The notes under the pieces are model-generated. The model was not told where the DNA came from, made no database searches, and worked only from the letters and a program-made list of their open reading frames with translations. From Anabaena azotica FACHB-119 (lineage in GTDB: Bacteria > Cyanobacteriota > Cyanobacteriia > Cyanobacteriales > Nostocaceae), in contig NZ_JACJSG010000064.1 of assembly GCF_014697625.1 (NCBI RefSeq), positions 1 to 40,628 on the forward strand: a DNA stretch of 40,628 nucleotides. The letters are read 5' to 3'. The position numbers were made by a program, and so were the translations under genes. Below are positions 8,217-16,693 of the stretch, one piece after another. The stretch's first letter is position 1, and each line of letters opens with the position of its first letter.

Positions 8217-8231
8217 TAATGATAATCATTA
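8217..8231. promoter_or_regulatory. Fur-type operator between divergent genes
   Basis: TAATGATAATCATTA is a perfect 7-1-7 inverted repeat and equals the central 15 bases of the classical Fur box. It lies 83 bp before the P-type ATPase ATG and 75 bp from the divergent ATPase start, so it could control either gene. Zur and PerR bind related palindromes; Fur fits best by sequence, but this is not proven. Confidence 0.65.
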
Positions 8232-8314
8232 GATTTTATTGGTTCTAAATCTTATACAACACTAATTTATAGTGTTAAATTATTAGTAACACTCTTTACA
8301 AGAATTTAATAATT

Positions 8315-11062
8315 ATGGTTAAAGCTGTAGCTACCGTTGCACCAGGAGAGAAACAGCCGACAATTTGGCACGCCTTAGAGATAGACGAAGCGATCGCTCG
8401 TTTGCACACTGATGCAGAAACCGGGTTAAGTAGCCCCCAAGTCATACAGTTATTCAATAAAGTCGGTGCAAATGAACTGACAGGAAAGAAAAGTAAGCCT
8501 TGGTGGTTGAAGTTTCTCCTGCAATTCAATCAACCGCTATTAATTATCTTGTTATGTGCTGGGTTGGTAAAAGCAGTAACGGGTAGTTTTGTCAATGCTG
8601 GGGTGATTTGGGGTGTGACAACCACCAACGCCATTATCGGATTTGTGCAAGAAGCCAAAGCCGAAGGTGCGATCGCCGCTTTAGCCAAAGCCATCACCAC
8701 AGAAGCCACCATCATCCGCGACGGACAAAAAATCCGCATCCCCTCACGAGACTTAGTTCCCGGTGATATCGTGCTATTGACTTCCGGCGATAAAGTCCCC
8801 GCCGATTTACGCCTGATTCAAGTGCGGAACTTGCAAATCGATGAATCGGCTTTGACTGGTGAATCTGTAGCAGTAGAAAAAAATACATCCATCTTGCAAC
8901 CAGATACAGGATTAGCAGAACGCCTTAACATGGCTTATGCGGGAGGCTTCGTCACCTTCGGACAAGGGATTGGTGTTGTCGTAGCTACAGGCAATAATAC
9001 AGAAACTGGGAAAATATCCCAGTTAATGGAGCAGCATACAGATATTTCCACACCATTAACCAGGAAATTTGATAAATTTAGCCACAATTGGCTATATATG
9101 GTACTTGGGTTAGCCGCCCTATGTTTTACTGTAGGGTTAGGTTTTAGAGGGTTTAACGAAGCTTTAGAAGCAGCAGTAGCTTTAACCGTAAGTGCCATTC
9201 CCGAAGGCTTGCCAGCAGTAGTAACTGTTACCTTAGCTATTGGTGTTTCCCGCATGGCAAAACGAAATGCGATTATTCGCAAACTCCCGGCTGTGGAAAC
9301 CTTGGGTAGTGCGACTGTGATTTGTTCCGATAAAACCGGGACATTGACAGAAAATCAGATGACAGTACAAGCCATCTATGCGGGAGGACATCAATATACA
9401 GTAACTGGTGTGGGTTATGCACCCGATGGGGAAATTCTCAGAGATGAGAAACCCGTAAATTTAAACAGTGACAAGGGATTGCAAGAATGTCTGATAGCCG
9501 GCTTACTTTGTAACGATTCGCACCTAGAGAAAAAGCAAGGTAAGTGGGTAGTCATGGGAGATCCCACCGAGGGAGCGTTAATTGCATCGGCGAATAAAGC
9601 CAATTTTAGCCAGCCGACGTTAGCTAAACAAATGCCTAGACTAGATGGAATTCCCTTTGAATCTGACTATCAATATATGGCTACCTTGCATCAGACACCC
9701 ACAGGTAAAACTATCTATGTGAAAGGTTCTGTAGAGGCTATTCTCCAACGCTGCAACCTGATATTAAATACCGATGGTCAGCCTCGTCCTTTGGATTGTG
9801 TGGAAACCTTAAAACAAAGTTCCATCGAACGAGAAGTGAATATTATGGCGCGTCAAGGCTTACGGGTGTTAGCCTTAGCCAAAAAACCAGTTAGTAATGA
9901 ACAAGATGCGGTAGATCATCTAGATATAGCTGATGGGTTAATTTTCTTAGGCTTGCAGGGGATGATTGATCCACCCCGTGAGAGTGCGATTAAAGCGGTG
10001 CAAGCTTGTCAAACAGCCGGGATTCAGGTGAAGATGATCACCGGAGATCATGCTGTGACAGCGCAGGCGATCGCACGGAGGATGGGAATCAACAAAAATG
10101 GCTCAGTTCTGGCTTTCACAGGTGCAGAACTAGCCAAAATGGATCAAGCCGAACTCGCCCAAGTTGCTGAGGAAGGGGTAGTTTTTGCCCGTGTTGCGCC
10201 AGAACAAAAACTGCGCCTAGTCGAAGCCTTACAATCGAAAGGCGAAGTTGTCGCCATGACTGGGGATGGTGTCAACGATGCACCCGCCTTAAAACAAGCA
10301 GATATCGGGATTGCAATGGGTGGCGCAGGTACAGAAGTAGCCAAAGAAGCCGCAGATATGCTACTTACCGATGACAATTTCGCCTCCATTGAAGCGGCGG
10401 TAGAAGAAGGACGTTCTGTATATAAGAACCTAATTAAAGCAATTTGTTTTATTCTCCCTGTCAATGGTGGGGAATCAATGACAATCTTAATTAGTACATT
10501 ATTGGCGAGAGACTTACCGATTTTATCCTTACAAGTCCTCTGGCTAAATATGTTGAACTCCATCACCATGACAGTACCTTTGGCATTTGAACCGAAGGCG
10601 CAAAACGTCATGGAACAAGCACCCCGTCATCCCAACGAACCCTTACTATCAGGGAGTCGTATTCAACGCATTTTAGCAATTTCTCTATTTAACTGGATTG
10701 TGATATTTGGGGTATTTGAATACATCCGTCAAACCACAGGTAATCTAGATTTAGCCAGAACAATGGCAATTAACTCTTTAATTGCTGGCAGAATATTTTA
10801 CCTATTAAGTATTAGCCAATTAATCCCCAATCTCATCGCCAAAATGGATGGAACCTTGAAAGAAAACGTGGATATTCCCGCCATTGGTTTTGGCATTCTT
10901 GGGGCAATTCTCTTACAAATTGCCTTTGCTCATGTGCCATTAATTAATGAAGTCTTTGAAACAGCGCCCTTGACTTTACAGCAGTGGTTATTCTGTTTAG
11001 GTGTAGGTTCACCGATGATTTTATGGGCTACAGTTGTCAACCGTTTAGATCCGCCCAATTAA
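8315..11062 (+). CDS. P2-type cation-transporting ATPase
   Basis: This 915-residue integral membrane pump has a cation-ATPase N-terminal domain (about 15-85) and the actuator motif Thr-Gly-Glu-Ser at 181-184. M4 carries Ile-Pro-Glu-Gly-Leu-Pro at 295-300, and the phosphorylation site is Asp339 in Asp-Lys-Thr-Gly-Thr-Leu-Thr. The hinge reads Thr-Gly-Asp-Gly-Val-Asn-Asp-Ala. It is most like the SERCA/PMR1/PacL group. M5 keeps Asn-x-x-Glu (Asn-Gly-Gly-Glu-Ser), and M6 keeps the first Asn (Trp-Leu-Asn-Met-Leu-Asn-Ser), but the Asp that binds both calcium ions in SERCA is Ser here. Calcium transport should not be assumed. The Fur-type box upstream hints at regulation by iron or a similar metal. 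Confidence 0.9.
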   Translation: MVKAVATVAPGEKQPTIWHALEIDEAIARLHTDAETGLSSPQVIQLFNKVGANELTGKKSKPWWLKFLLQFNQPLLIILLCAGLVKAVTGSFVNAGVIWGVTTTNAIIGFVQEAKAEGAIAALAKAITTEATIIRDGQKIRIPSRDLVPGDIVLLTSGDKVPADLRLIQVRNLQIDESALTGESVAVEKNTSILQPDTGLAERLNMAYAGGFVTFGQGIGVVVATGNNTETGKISQLMEQHTDISTPLTRKFDKFSHNWLYMVLGLAALCFTVGLGFRGFNEALEAAVALTVSAIPEGLPAVVTVTLAIGVSRMAKRNAIIRKLPAVETLGSATVICSDKTGTLTENQMTVQAIYAGGHQYTVTGVGYAPDGEILRDEKPVNLNSDKGLQECLIAGLLCNDSHLEKKQGKWVVMGDPTEGALIASANKANFSQPTLAKQMPRLDGIPFESDYQYMATLHQTPTGKTIYVKGSVEAILQRCNLILNTDGQPRPLDCVETLKQSSIEREVNIMARQGLRVLALAKKPVSNEQDAVDHLDIADGLIFLGLQGMIDPPRESAIKAVQACQTAGIQVKMITGDHAVTAQAIARRMGINKNGSVLAFTGAELAKMDQAELAQVAEEGVVFARVAPEQKLRLVEALQSKGEVVAMTGDGVNDAPALKQADIGIAMGGAGTEVAKEAADMLLTDDNFASIEAAVEEGRSVYKNLIKAICFILPVNGGESMTILISTLLARDLPILSLQVLWLNMLNSITMTVPLAFEPKAQNVMEQAPRHPNEPLLSGSRIQRILAISLFNWIVIFGVFEYIRQTTGNLDLARTMAINSLIAGRIFYLLSISQLIPNLIAKMDGTLKENVDIPAIGFGILGAILLQIAFAHVPLINEVFETAPLTLQQWLFCLGVGSPMILWATVVNRLDPPN

Positions 11063-11232
11063 TATCAAGTCCGGCTAATTACTTACGATATGCTTGATTT
11101 AGTGGGTAATGGGTAATGGGTAATAGGTAATTGGTAAGGGTGCAGGGGTATAGGGGTGTATGTGTTCAAAACCCTTACCCCCCTACACTCAGTCTCAACA
11201 GACAACCTTAGTGTGTAAGTCCTTTGACTCTA

Positions 11233-11397
11233 AGAGGATGTTTGGAAAGTCGAAAAGTATACTAATGACCCCTCTCCAAACCTCTCCCCTAAAAGGAGAG
11301 AGGCTTTAAAACCCCCATTCCCTTGTAGGGAAGGGGGGCTGGGGGGTTAGGTCATTAACATTTTGATGTCAGTAATAATACTTTTCAAACATCCTCT
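11233..11397. mobile_element. MITE-like element, family B, copy 1
   Basis: A 165-bp non-coding element bounded by inverted ends AGAGGATGTTTG and CAAACATCCTCT. Next to the ends lie AAAAGTATACTAATGA and AGTAATAATACTTTT. The core carries a G/C-rich hairpin around TTCCCTTGTAGGGAAG. CTCTAAG occurs at both outer edges. The right end overlaps the rubrerythrin stop codon. A shortened, diverged copy lies at 29188-29458, and the core also resembles that of family C. Confidence 0.75.
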
Positions 11398-12109
11398 AAG
11401 CAGCGATTTTTTCCTCAAGTGGTTTAAAAGTCTTTTTAGTAGCACCACAAATTGGACAATACCAATCATCAGGAATATCTTCAAATGGTGTACCGGGTGC
11501 AATACCAGAATCGGGATCACCAGCTACAGGATCGTAAATCATACTGCATAGTTTACAAATCCATTTGCGGGTGCTGGGGTCTGTACCTGCTACTCTGGTA
11601 ACAGGTTGTCCACCATTTAATACTTCTAAAGCTTCAGCGTAGCGATCGGCGTGGTAATTTTCGATAAATTTTAATAAACCAAAGCGGTGTGCTGCGTCGC
11701 GGAAGATGTTGGCGTGTTCGCTAGATTCTTGCGCTTGTTTGAGGAATTCCTCAGCCGCCGGATGATCGCGATCGCTCTGAGCAGCTGCGGCGAACTCAGG
11801 ATACATTGTAGTATACTCGTAAGTCTCGCCCTCAATTGCCAAAGACAAGCAACGAGAGACAATTTCTCGCTTTTGTTCGTCCGTCAAAGCAGCCGCATCT
11901 TTGACAACCAGTTCTGGGTGTAGTAATTCAAAATGGGCAAAAGCGTGTTCTGTTTCTTGTTCTGCGGTTTCGCGGAATAGTTTCGCTAAATCTGTAAATC
12001 CCAGCTTACGCGCTACATCAGCAAAAAACAGATACTTGCGATTAGCCATCGATTCGCCACCAAAGGCAGCTTCTAAGTTTTGCAGTGTGGTAAAGTTCGA
12101 TAAATCCAT
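11396..12109 (-). CDS. Rubrerythrin with C-terminal rubredoxin domain
   Basis: This 237-residue protein has an N-terminal ferritin-like diiron four-helix bundle, with Glu-Ser-Met-Ala-Asn near residue 19 and Glu-Gln-Glu-Thr-Glu-His-Ala for iron binding, and matching Glu/His motifs in the second helix pair (Ser-Ser-Glu-His-Ala). It ends with a rubredoxin domain holding Cys-Lys-Leu-Cys and Cys-Pro-Ile-Cys for one iron. Rubrerythrins reduce hydrogen peroxide in the cytoplasm; in heterocystous cyanobacteria a rubrerythrin protects nitrogenase. The TAG stop lies in the terminal repeat of the family B element. The C-terminus still looks normal because only about six residues follow the last conserved segment. 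Confidence 0.93.
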   Translation of the reverse strand: MDLSNFTTLQNLEAAFGGESMANRKYLFFADVARKLGFTDLAKLFRETAEQETEHAFAHFELLHPELVVKDAAALTDEQKREIVSRCLSLAIEGETYEYTTMYPEFAAAAQSDRDHPAAEEFLKQAQESSEHANIFRDAAHRFGLLKFIENYHADRYAEALEVLNGGQPVTRVAGTDPSTRKWICKLCSMIYDPVAGDPDSGIAPGTPFEDIPDDWYCPICGATKKTFKPLEEKIAA

Positions 12110-12304
12110 AATTTTTGGATGCAGTGATATGGTGTTACATAGCAGGTTACAGGTGATAGGGGACAGGTGACAGCTTCAGCGCCTGTACCTTGTCCCCTGT
12201 TACTTTTATGGGCAAATACTTTTTATTTACCTGCTTTGCTAGCGAAAACAGGACAATTATGCAGTTAAAACAGATAGATTGCCACTTTATTGTAGTATTT
12301 CTAC

Positions 12305-12452
12305 TAGCGTGACCGGACTAATTTTGTGCATTAGCTAACAATCTATCATCTTGTTCATCTGCGTACCCTGCGGGAAGGCTGCGCCAACATCTGCGTTCAT
12401 CTGCGTTCAATTTTTCCCAAATCTATTACCACATTTTAGTCCGGTCACGCCA
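12305..12452. mobile_element. MITE-like element, family A, copy 1
   Basis: A 148-bp element with inverted ends TAGCGTGACCGGACTAA and TTAGTCCGGTCACGCCA, flanked by CTAC at 12301-12304 and 12453-12456, apparently a 4-bp target duplication. Its interior (CATCTGCG, CTGCGGGAAGGCTGCGCC) matches the reverse complement of copy 3 at 30131. It has no coding capacity. Confidence 0.8.
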
Positions 12453-12456
12453 CTAC

Positions 12457-12582
12457 TGGACTGTCTAGACTAAATTTGTGCATTAGCAAACTCTTGTGGG
12501 ATGGGCATCTTGCCCGTCCAGTGCAGGCAAGATGCCTACACCACAAGAAAATTTTTTGCAACATTTTAGCCCGGTCACGCCA
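12457..12582. mobile_element. MITE-like element, family A, copy 2 (hybrid ends)
   Basis: It abuts copy 1 and shares CTAC (12453-12456); a third CTAC follows at 12583-12586. The left end carries TGTCTAGACTAAA and the right end TTTAGCCCGGTCACGCCA, so the two ends belong to different subtypes. The interior is replaced by a 55-bp hairpin repeat at 12493-12547 (CTTGTGGG...CCACAAG). Confidence 0.72.
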
Positions 12583-12598
12583 CTACTCTTAAATCTAA

Positions 12599-13237
12599 TT
12601 ACCGTCCTAAATCGTGCATTTGGTTAATTACGGTAGTACATTTTTGTGTTATAACTTCTAGCTCTTCCTTATTTGTAGAAGTAGGCGTATCAATTAAATT
12701 GCCAATTCTCACCGTCAGAGGAACTGCACGGGGTAAAGACGAGCCTTTTTGTAAAATCTTCTCCGATCCCCACAAACACACGGGCAATATGGGTGCTTTT
12801 GCCTTAGCGGCTAACAGTGCTGCGCCTCTTTTGGGGTCATGAATGCGTCCATCTGGGGTGCGAGTACCTTCTAAGAATACACCCACAGCCCAGCCATTTT
12901 CTAGATATTCTAGAGCTGAACGGATGGCATTGCGATCGGCGCTTCCCCGGCTGACTGGATATGCACCATATAATTTAATCGCCTGTGCCAAAACAGGAAC
13001 TTCAAATAATTCTTGCTTGGCCATGTATGCGACTGGACGACGTACACAGTTGGAGACAATTGGCGGGTCAAAATAGCTAGCATGATTACTCACAACTACT
13101 AACGGGCCAGTTGGGGGGACATTTTCCACACCATAAATTCGACCCCGGAAGTAACCGTGCAGCATTGGACTAACAATCGACCACTTAAAGGCATGGTAAA
13201 GTGCCAGACTAATTAAAGGTTCACGGGTTCGAGACAT
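12599..13237 (-). CDS. plsC: 1-acyl-sn-glycerol-3-phosphate acyltransferase
   Basis: This 212-residue member of the PlsC/LPLAT family has Asn-His-Ala-Ser-Tyr-Phe-Asp (the NHxxxxD catalytic motif), Tyr-Pro-Val-Ser-Arg-Gly, Phe-Leu-Glu-Gly-Thr-Arg-Thr-Pro-Asp-Gly (acyl-acceptor phosphate binding) and a late Ala-Pro-Ile-Leu-Pro-Val. It acylates lysophosphatidic acid to phosphatidic acid at the membrane. It is the last gene of the minus-strand run plsX-fabH-fabD-plsC, 109 bp after fabD, with repeats in the gap. The genomic link with plsX supports the phospholipid assignment. Confidence 0.88.
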   Translation of the reverse strand: MSRTREPLISLALYHAFKWSIVSPMLHGYFRGRIYGVENVPPTGPLVVVSNHASYFDPPIVSNCVRRPVAYMAKQELFEVPVLAQAIKLYGAYPVSRGSADRNAIRSALEYLENGWAVGVFLEGTRTPDGRIHDPKRGAALLAAKAKAPILPVCLWGSEKILQKGSSLPRAVPLTVRIGNLIDTPTSTNKEELEVITQKCTTVINQMHDLGR

Positions 13238-13239
13238 AG

Positions 13240-13345
13240 GGGATTGGGGATTGGGTACTGGGGATTGGGGAGATGAGGGAGATGAGGGAGATGAGGGAGA
13301 TATAAATTCTCCCCCTGCTCCCCCTGCTCCCCCTGCTCCCCAGTC
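13240..13345. repeat. GGGGATT, GATGAGGGA and CCCCCTGCT tandem repeats
   Basis: Three simple-repeat blocks in series between fabD and plsC: 7-bp GGGGATT-type units, 9-bp GATGAGGGA units and 9-bp CCCCCTGCT units. They must be transcribed if the two genes form one operon. Confidence 0.75.
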
Positions 13346-13346
13346 C

Positions 13347-14228
13347 CTAATTTGGCAATTCCGCAGCGTTACGGACGTTTGTTAAAATTAAATCAGCAAT
13401 GGTACGTTTAATTAAACCAGTGAGTACGTTACCTGGGCCGATTTCTACTACTTTCTCAATACCTTGTGCTGGTAATGCTAAAGAAATTTCTCGCCAGCGT
13501 ACTGAACCAGTCATTTGCTGAGTGAGTCGTTGTTTTAAAATTTGGGCATCAACTGCCGGTTCTGGTTCGACGTTGGATAATACAGGTACAGTCGCTGTTT
13601 GAAATTCTATACTTTCCAATATATCTTGGAACTCTGCCGCCGCCGCCGCCATTAGGTGTGAATGAAATGCGCCAGAAACTTTTAAGGGTAAAGCACGCTT
13701 GGCTTTTACTTGCGTCATCACAGTTTGTACTGCTTCGGGTGTACCGGAAATGACAACCTGTACTGGACTATTATCATTTGCCAAGACTACATCAGGGGTC
13801 TGGGCAATTATTGCTTCTAACTTTTCGCGGTCAAAATTGATCATAGCCGCCATCAGTCCACCTGCGGCACTATCCATGAGTTCAGCGCGACGCTTCACCA
13901 GTTCTAAACCAACCGACCATTCAAATACACCAGCAACGTAAAGGGCAACATATTCTCCCAAACTATGACCCGCCACTAAATCTGGTTGTTGTCCTCGTTC
14001 CCGTATCAAGTCTGCTAGGATACTCTCGACTACGTAAAGACAAGGCTGAGTGTAGAGTGTCTGTGATAATTTTGCTTCTTCGTTTTGGCAAATTTCACTA
14101 ACAGACCATCCTAAGATGGCCTCAGCTTGAGCAAATTTTTCCTGAACACTTGGTATATCTAATAAGTCTTTTCCCATTCCCAGGGTTTGAGAACCTTGTC
14201 CGGGAAATACCCATGCAGTTTTTGTCAT
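13347..14228 (-). CDS. fabD: Malonyl-CoA:ACP transacylase
   Basis: This 293-residue protein has the FabD motifs Pro-Gly-Gln-Gly-Ser-Gln at 9-14, the catalytic serine Ser89 in Gly-His-Ser-Leu-Gly-Glu-Tyr, and the second catalytic residue in Gly-Ala-Phe-His-Ser-His. It moves malonyl from CoA to acyl carrier protein, supplying the extender unit for fatty acid synthesis in the cytoplasm. Its place after plsX and fabH fits the common bacterial fab cluster. The start is well supported by Met-Thr-Lys-Thr-Ala-Trp-Val-Phe-Pro. Confidence 0.94.
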   Translation of the reverse strand: MTKTAWVFPGQGSQTLGMGKDLLDIPSVQEKFAQAEAILGWSVSEICQNEEAKLSQTLYTQPCLYVVESILADLIRERGQQPDLVAGHSLGEYVALYVAGVFEWSVGLELVKRRAELMDSAAGGLMAAMINFDREKLEAIIAQTPDVVLANDNSPVQVVISGTPEAVQTVMTQVKAKRALPLKVSGAFHSHLMAAAAAEFQDILESIEFQTATVPVLSNVEPEPAVDAQILKQRLTQQMTGSVRWREISLALPAQGIEKVVEIGPGNVLTGLIKRTIADLILTNVRNAAELPN

Positions 14229-14305
14229 TGGTCATTAGTCATTAGTCATTAGTCATTAGTCATTAGTTCATAGTCCATAGTCCATAGTCAATAGTCCATA
14301 GTTAT
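14229..14305. repeat. TCATTAG / TCCATAG heptamer repeats
   Basis: Five to six units of TCATTAG followed by units of TCCATAG, all 7 bp long, starting at the fabD initiation codon. The remaining DNA to fabH (to 14518) holds no gene; a CACTACGCGAACG word near 14340 belongs to another dispersed repeat family. Confidence 0.8.
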
Positions 14306-14518
14306 TCTCCTCTGTCCTGTGGGTGTAGCGTCTGTTTGCAACACTACGCGAACGTAAAGGGGGAGTGGCTTGTAGCCGTAAGAATGGACAGTCAACGGTT
14401 AGGGACTTCCAGAAATTAAATTATTCAATGACTGAAGGCTGAGAAACTGATTATATTCTTCCTCCCCTGCTCACCAAAGTGATTTTATATTTTTTTAGTT
14501 GCAAGTCCTTAACAGTTC

Positions 14519-15511
14519 CTACTTTCCCCATTGAAAGATGGCTGCACCCCAACTCAAACCAGCGCCAAAGCCAGATGTAGCAATGATATCGTTAGGTTTA
14601 ATTTTGCCTTGTCGCACGGCTTCGTCTAAGGCTATGGGAATGGAAGCGGCGGAGGTATTACCGTAATTAGCGAGGTTGCTGATTACTTTGTGGTCAGGAA
14701 TATTTAGGCGTTCGGCTACCGCATCGATAATGCGTTGATTTGCTTGATGCAGTATTAACCAATCGATTTGATCAACAGTTATTTGAGCTTGAAATAAGGC
14801 TTTATCAATGATTTCTGGAACTTTTTGGGCTGCGAAGCGGTAAACTTCTTTGCCATTCATGGTTATAGGTTGATAAGTGCCTTGAGCTACGTTGACGTTG
14901 GGGATAATTTCTTGGGAATTACCTTGATAGGTGAGGTTAAGATGATGGTTTTGTGTACCATCACTTTTGAGAGCAAAACCTAATAGGCGATCGCTTTCGT
15001 TGGCTTGCAATACCACGGCTCCTGCACCATCACCAAATAACACACAAGTGCGTCTGTCTTGCCAATCTACCCAGCGAGAGAGGATATCACCCCCAATCAA
15101 CAGTACATTCTGATATACACCAGTTTTTATATATTGGGCTGCTGTGACTAGACCGAATACGAAGCCAGAACAAGCGGCTGTTAAGTCAAAGGCAACAGCT
15201 TGGGTAGCTTCTATCGCGGCTTGAACTTTACAGGCAGTACCAAACAAGTCGTCTGGGGTGGATGTTGCCAGTAAAATCAAATCTATGTCAGTTGCACTGA
15301 TCCCCGCCGCCGAGATCGCCCCTCTACTCGCCGCCGCCGCCAGTTCAGTTAAGGATTCAGTTGGTTGGGCTAACCGCCGTTGACGAATCCCCGTTCTTGT
15401 GCTAATCCACTCGTCTGATGTCTCAACCAGTTGGGTTAATTCCTGGTTGTGAAGGGAAGTTTTTGGTACTGCTGAACCACTTCCTGTAATTGCGATGCCT
15501 AAATTTTGCAC
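14519..15511 (-). CDS. fabH: 3-oxoacyl-ACP synthase III
   Basis: This 330-residue condensing enzyme has the FabH catalytic triad: Cys114 in Ala-Ala-Cys-Ser-Gly-Phe, His in Leu-His-Gln-Ala-Asn, and Asn in Asn-Tyr-Gly-Asn-Thr-Ser-Ala-Ala-Ser. The N-terminal signature Ser-Asp-Glu-Trp-Ile-x-x-Arg-Thr-Gly-Ile is present at 32-42. It starts fatty acid synthesis by condensing acetyl-CoA with malonyl-ACP. It follows plsX by 81 bp on the same strand. Confidence 0.94.
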   Translation of the reverse strand: MQNLGIAITGSGSAVPKTSLHNQELTQLVETSDEWISTRTGIRQRRLAQPTESLTELAAAASRGAISAAGISATDIDLILLATSTPDDLFGTACKVQAAIEATQAVAFDLTAACSGFVFGLVTAAQYIKTGVYQNVLLIGGDILSRWVDWQDRRTCVLFGDGAGAVVLQANESDRLLGFALKSDGTQNHHLNLTYQGNSQEIIPNVNVAQGTYQPITMNGKEVYRFAAQKVPEIIDKALFQAQITVDQIDWLILHQANQRIIDAVAERLNIPDHKVISNLANYGNTSAASIPIALDEAVRQGKIKPNDIIATSGFGAGLSWGAAIFQWGK

Positions 15512-15592
15512 TCCTAGTCTCCCAAGCTATGAGTTATTAGTCATTAGTTATTAGTCATTAGTCATGAGACTAATAACAGGTAGAGCTAATGA

Positions 15593-16618
15593 CTAATCAC
15601 TGCTGTTGTGTAAAATTTCGTATTGGGATTGCAGTTGTTGCATCACCTGATTGTCTACAGCTTCTTTAGCCATGCGGATGGCGTTGAATACTGAAGGTGC
15701 TTGAGAGCTACCGTGTCCGATGAGACAAACACCTGATACCCCTAACAGTAAAGCACCACCGTGTTCGGCGTGATCCATACGCTGCTTAATTCGCTTCAGG
15801 TTAGGTTTTAAGATGGCTGTCCCGATTTGACCGTGTAGTCCTTGGGGTAATTCTTCCCGTAGTATTTGCAGAATTACACCGCCGACCGCTTCAGCAAATT
15901 TTAGTAAAATGTTGCCGACAAAGCCATCGCAGACAATCACATCAAATTCACCGGAGAGTACATCTCTACCTTCGGCGTTACCAATAAATTGGATATGGGG
16001 ATTTGCCCGTAACAGTTCATGAGTACGTAGGGCTAATTCATTGCCTTTGGTGTCTTCTTCACCAATATTTAACAAACCCACTTTAGGTTCGTCTGTGCCT
16101 AATACGTACTTACTGTATGTAGATCCTACAACAGCAAACTGTTCTAAAAACTTGGGACGGCAGTCTACATTAGCACCAACATCGAGTATCAATACAGGTT
16201 TACCAGCTTTGACTGTTGGAAAAACTGTCCCAATTGCTGGACGGTCAACTCCTGGTAATCGTCCCAAGCGAAGCAAAGCTGATGCCATAGCTGCACCAGA
16301 ATGACCAGCAGAAAATACTGCATCCGCCTGTTGCTGCTTGACTAAATCCATCGCCACATTAATCGAAGCCTTGCGCTTGCGTCTTACCGCATTCAAAGGC
16401 TCCTCATCCATTGCGATCGCTTCCTCGGTAGGAACGATCTCCACCCGCTCCAAATTAGTTTTTGGTGGCAAGGCTGAGGCAATTTGTTGGGGATCACCCA
16501 CCAACAGGACTTTTACACCCAATTCTTCGCTAGCTCTGACTGCGCCAGCTACGATTTCGTTGGGTGCGTGATCCCCTCCCATTGCGTCAATTGCTATCCG
16601 TACACCAGTCGATCCCAT
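15593..16618 (-). CDS. plsX: Phosphate acyltransferase
   Basis: This 341-residue PlsX has Ile-Ala-Ile-Asp-Ala-Met-Gly-Gly-Asp-His-Ala-Pro at 8-19, Ser-Ala-Gly-His-Ser-Gly-Ala, and Asp-Gly-Phe-Val-Gly-Asn. It makes acyl phosphate from acyl-ACP for the first acylation of glycerol phosphate. It heads the lipid cluster with fabH, fabD and plsC. The ATG at 16618 gives a typical PlsX N-terminus. The promoter must lie near the structured RNA element just upstream on the opposite strand. Confidence 0.94.
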   Translation of the reverse strand: MGSTGVRIAIDAMGGDHAPNEIVAGAVRASEELGVKVLLVGDPQQIASALPPKTNLERVEIVPTEEAIAMDEEPLNAVRRKRKASINVAMDLVKQQQADAVFSAGHSGAAMASALLRLGRLPGVDRPAIGTVFPTVKAGKPVLILDVGANVDCRPKFLEQFAVVGSTYSKYVLGTDEPKVGLLNIGEEDTKGNELALRTHELLRANPHIQFIGNAEGRDVLSGEFDVIVCDGFVGNILLKFAEAVGGVILQILREELPQGLHGQIGTAILKPNLKRIKQRMDHAEHGGALLLGVSGVCLIGHGSSQAPSVFNAIRMAKEAVDNQVMQQLQSQYEILHNSSD

Positions 16619-16693
16619 TGCTCAGAGCTTCTAGAAACCTTACAAATTTTACCAGATGGCTTGGCTGAAAAATCTTAACTTTACGAGTCGTGA

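Noticed and set aside
10144..10611. 155-codon minus-strand frame inside the P-type ATPase gene
   Set aside because: Antisense shadow of a strongly conserved coding region.
12292..12304. NtcA-like site GTAGTATTTCTAC upstream of rubrerythrin
   Set aside because: Spacing is GTA-N7-TAC rather than N8, and the last bases are the CTAC flank of a MITE.
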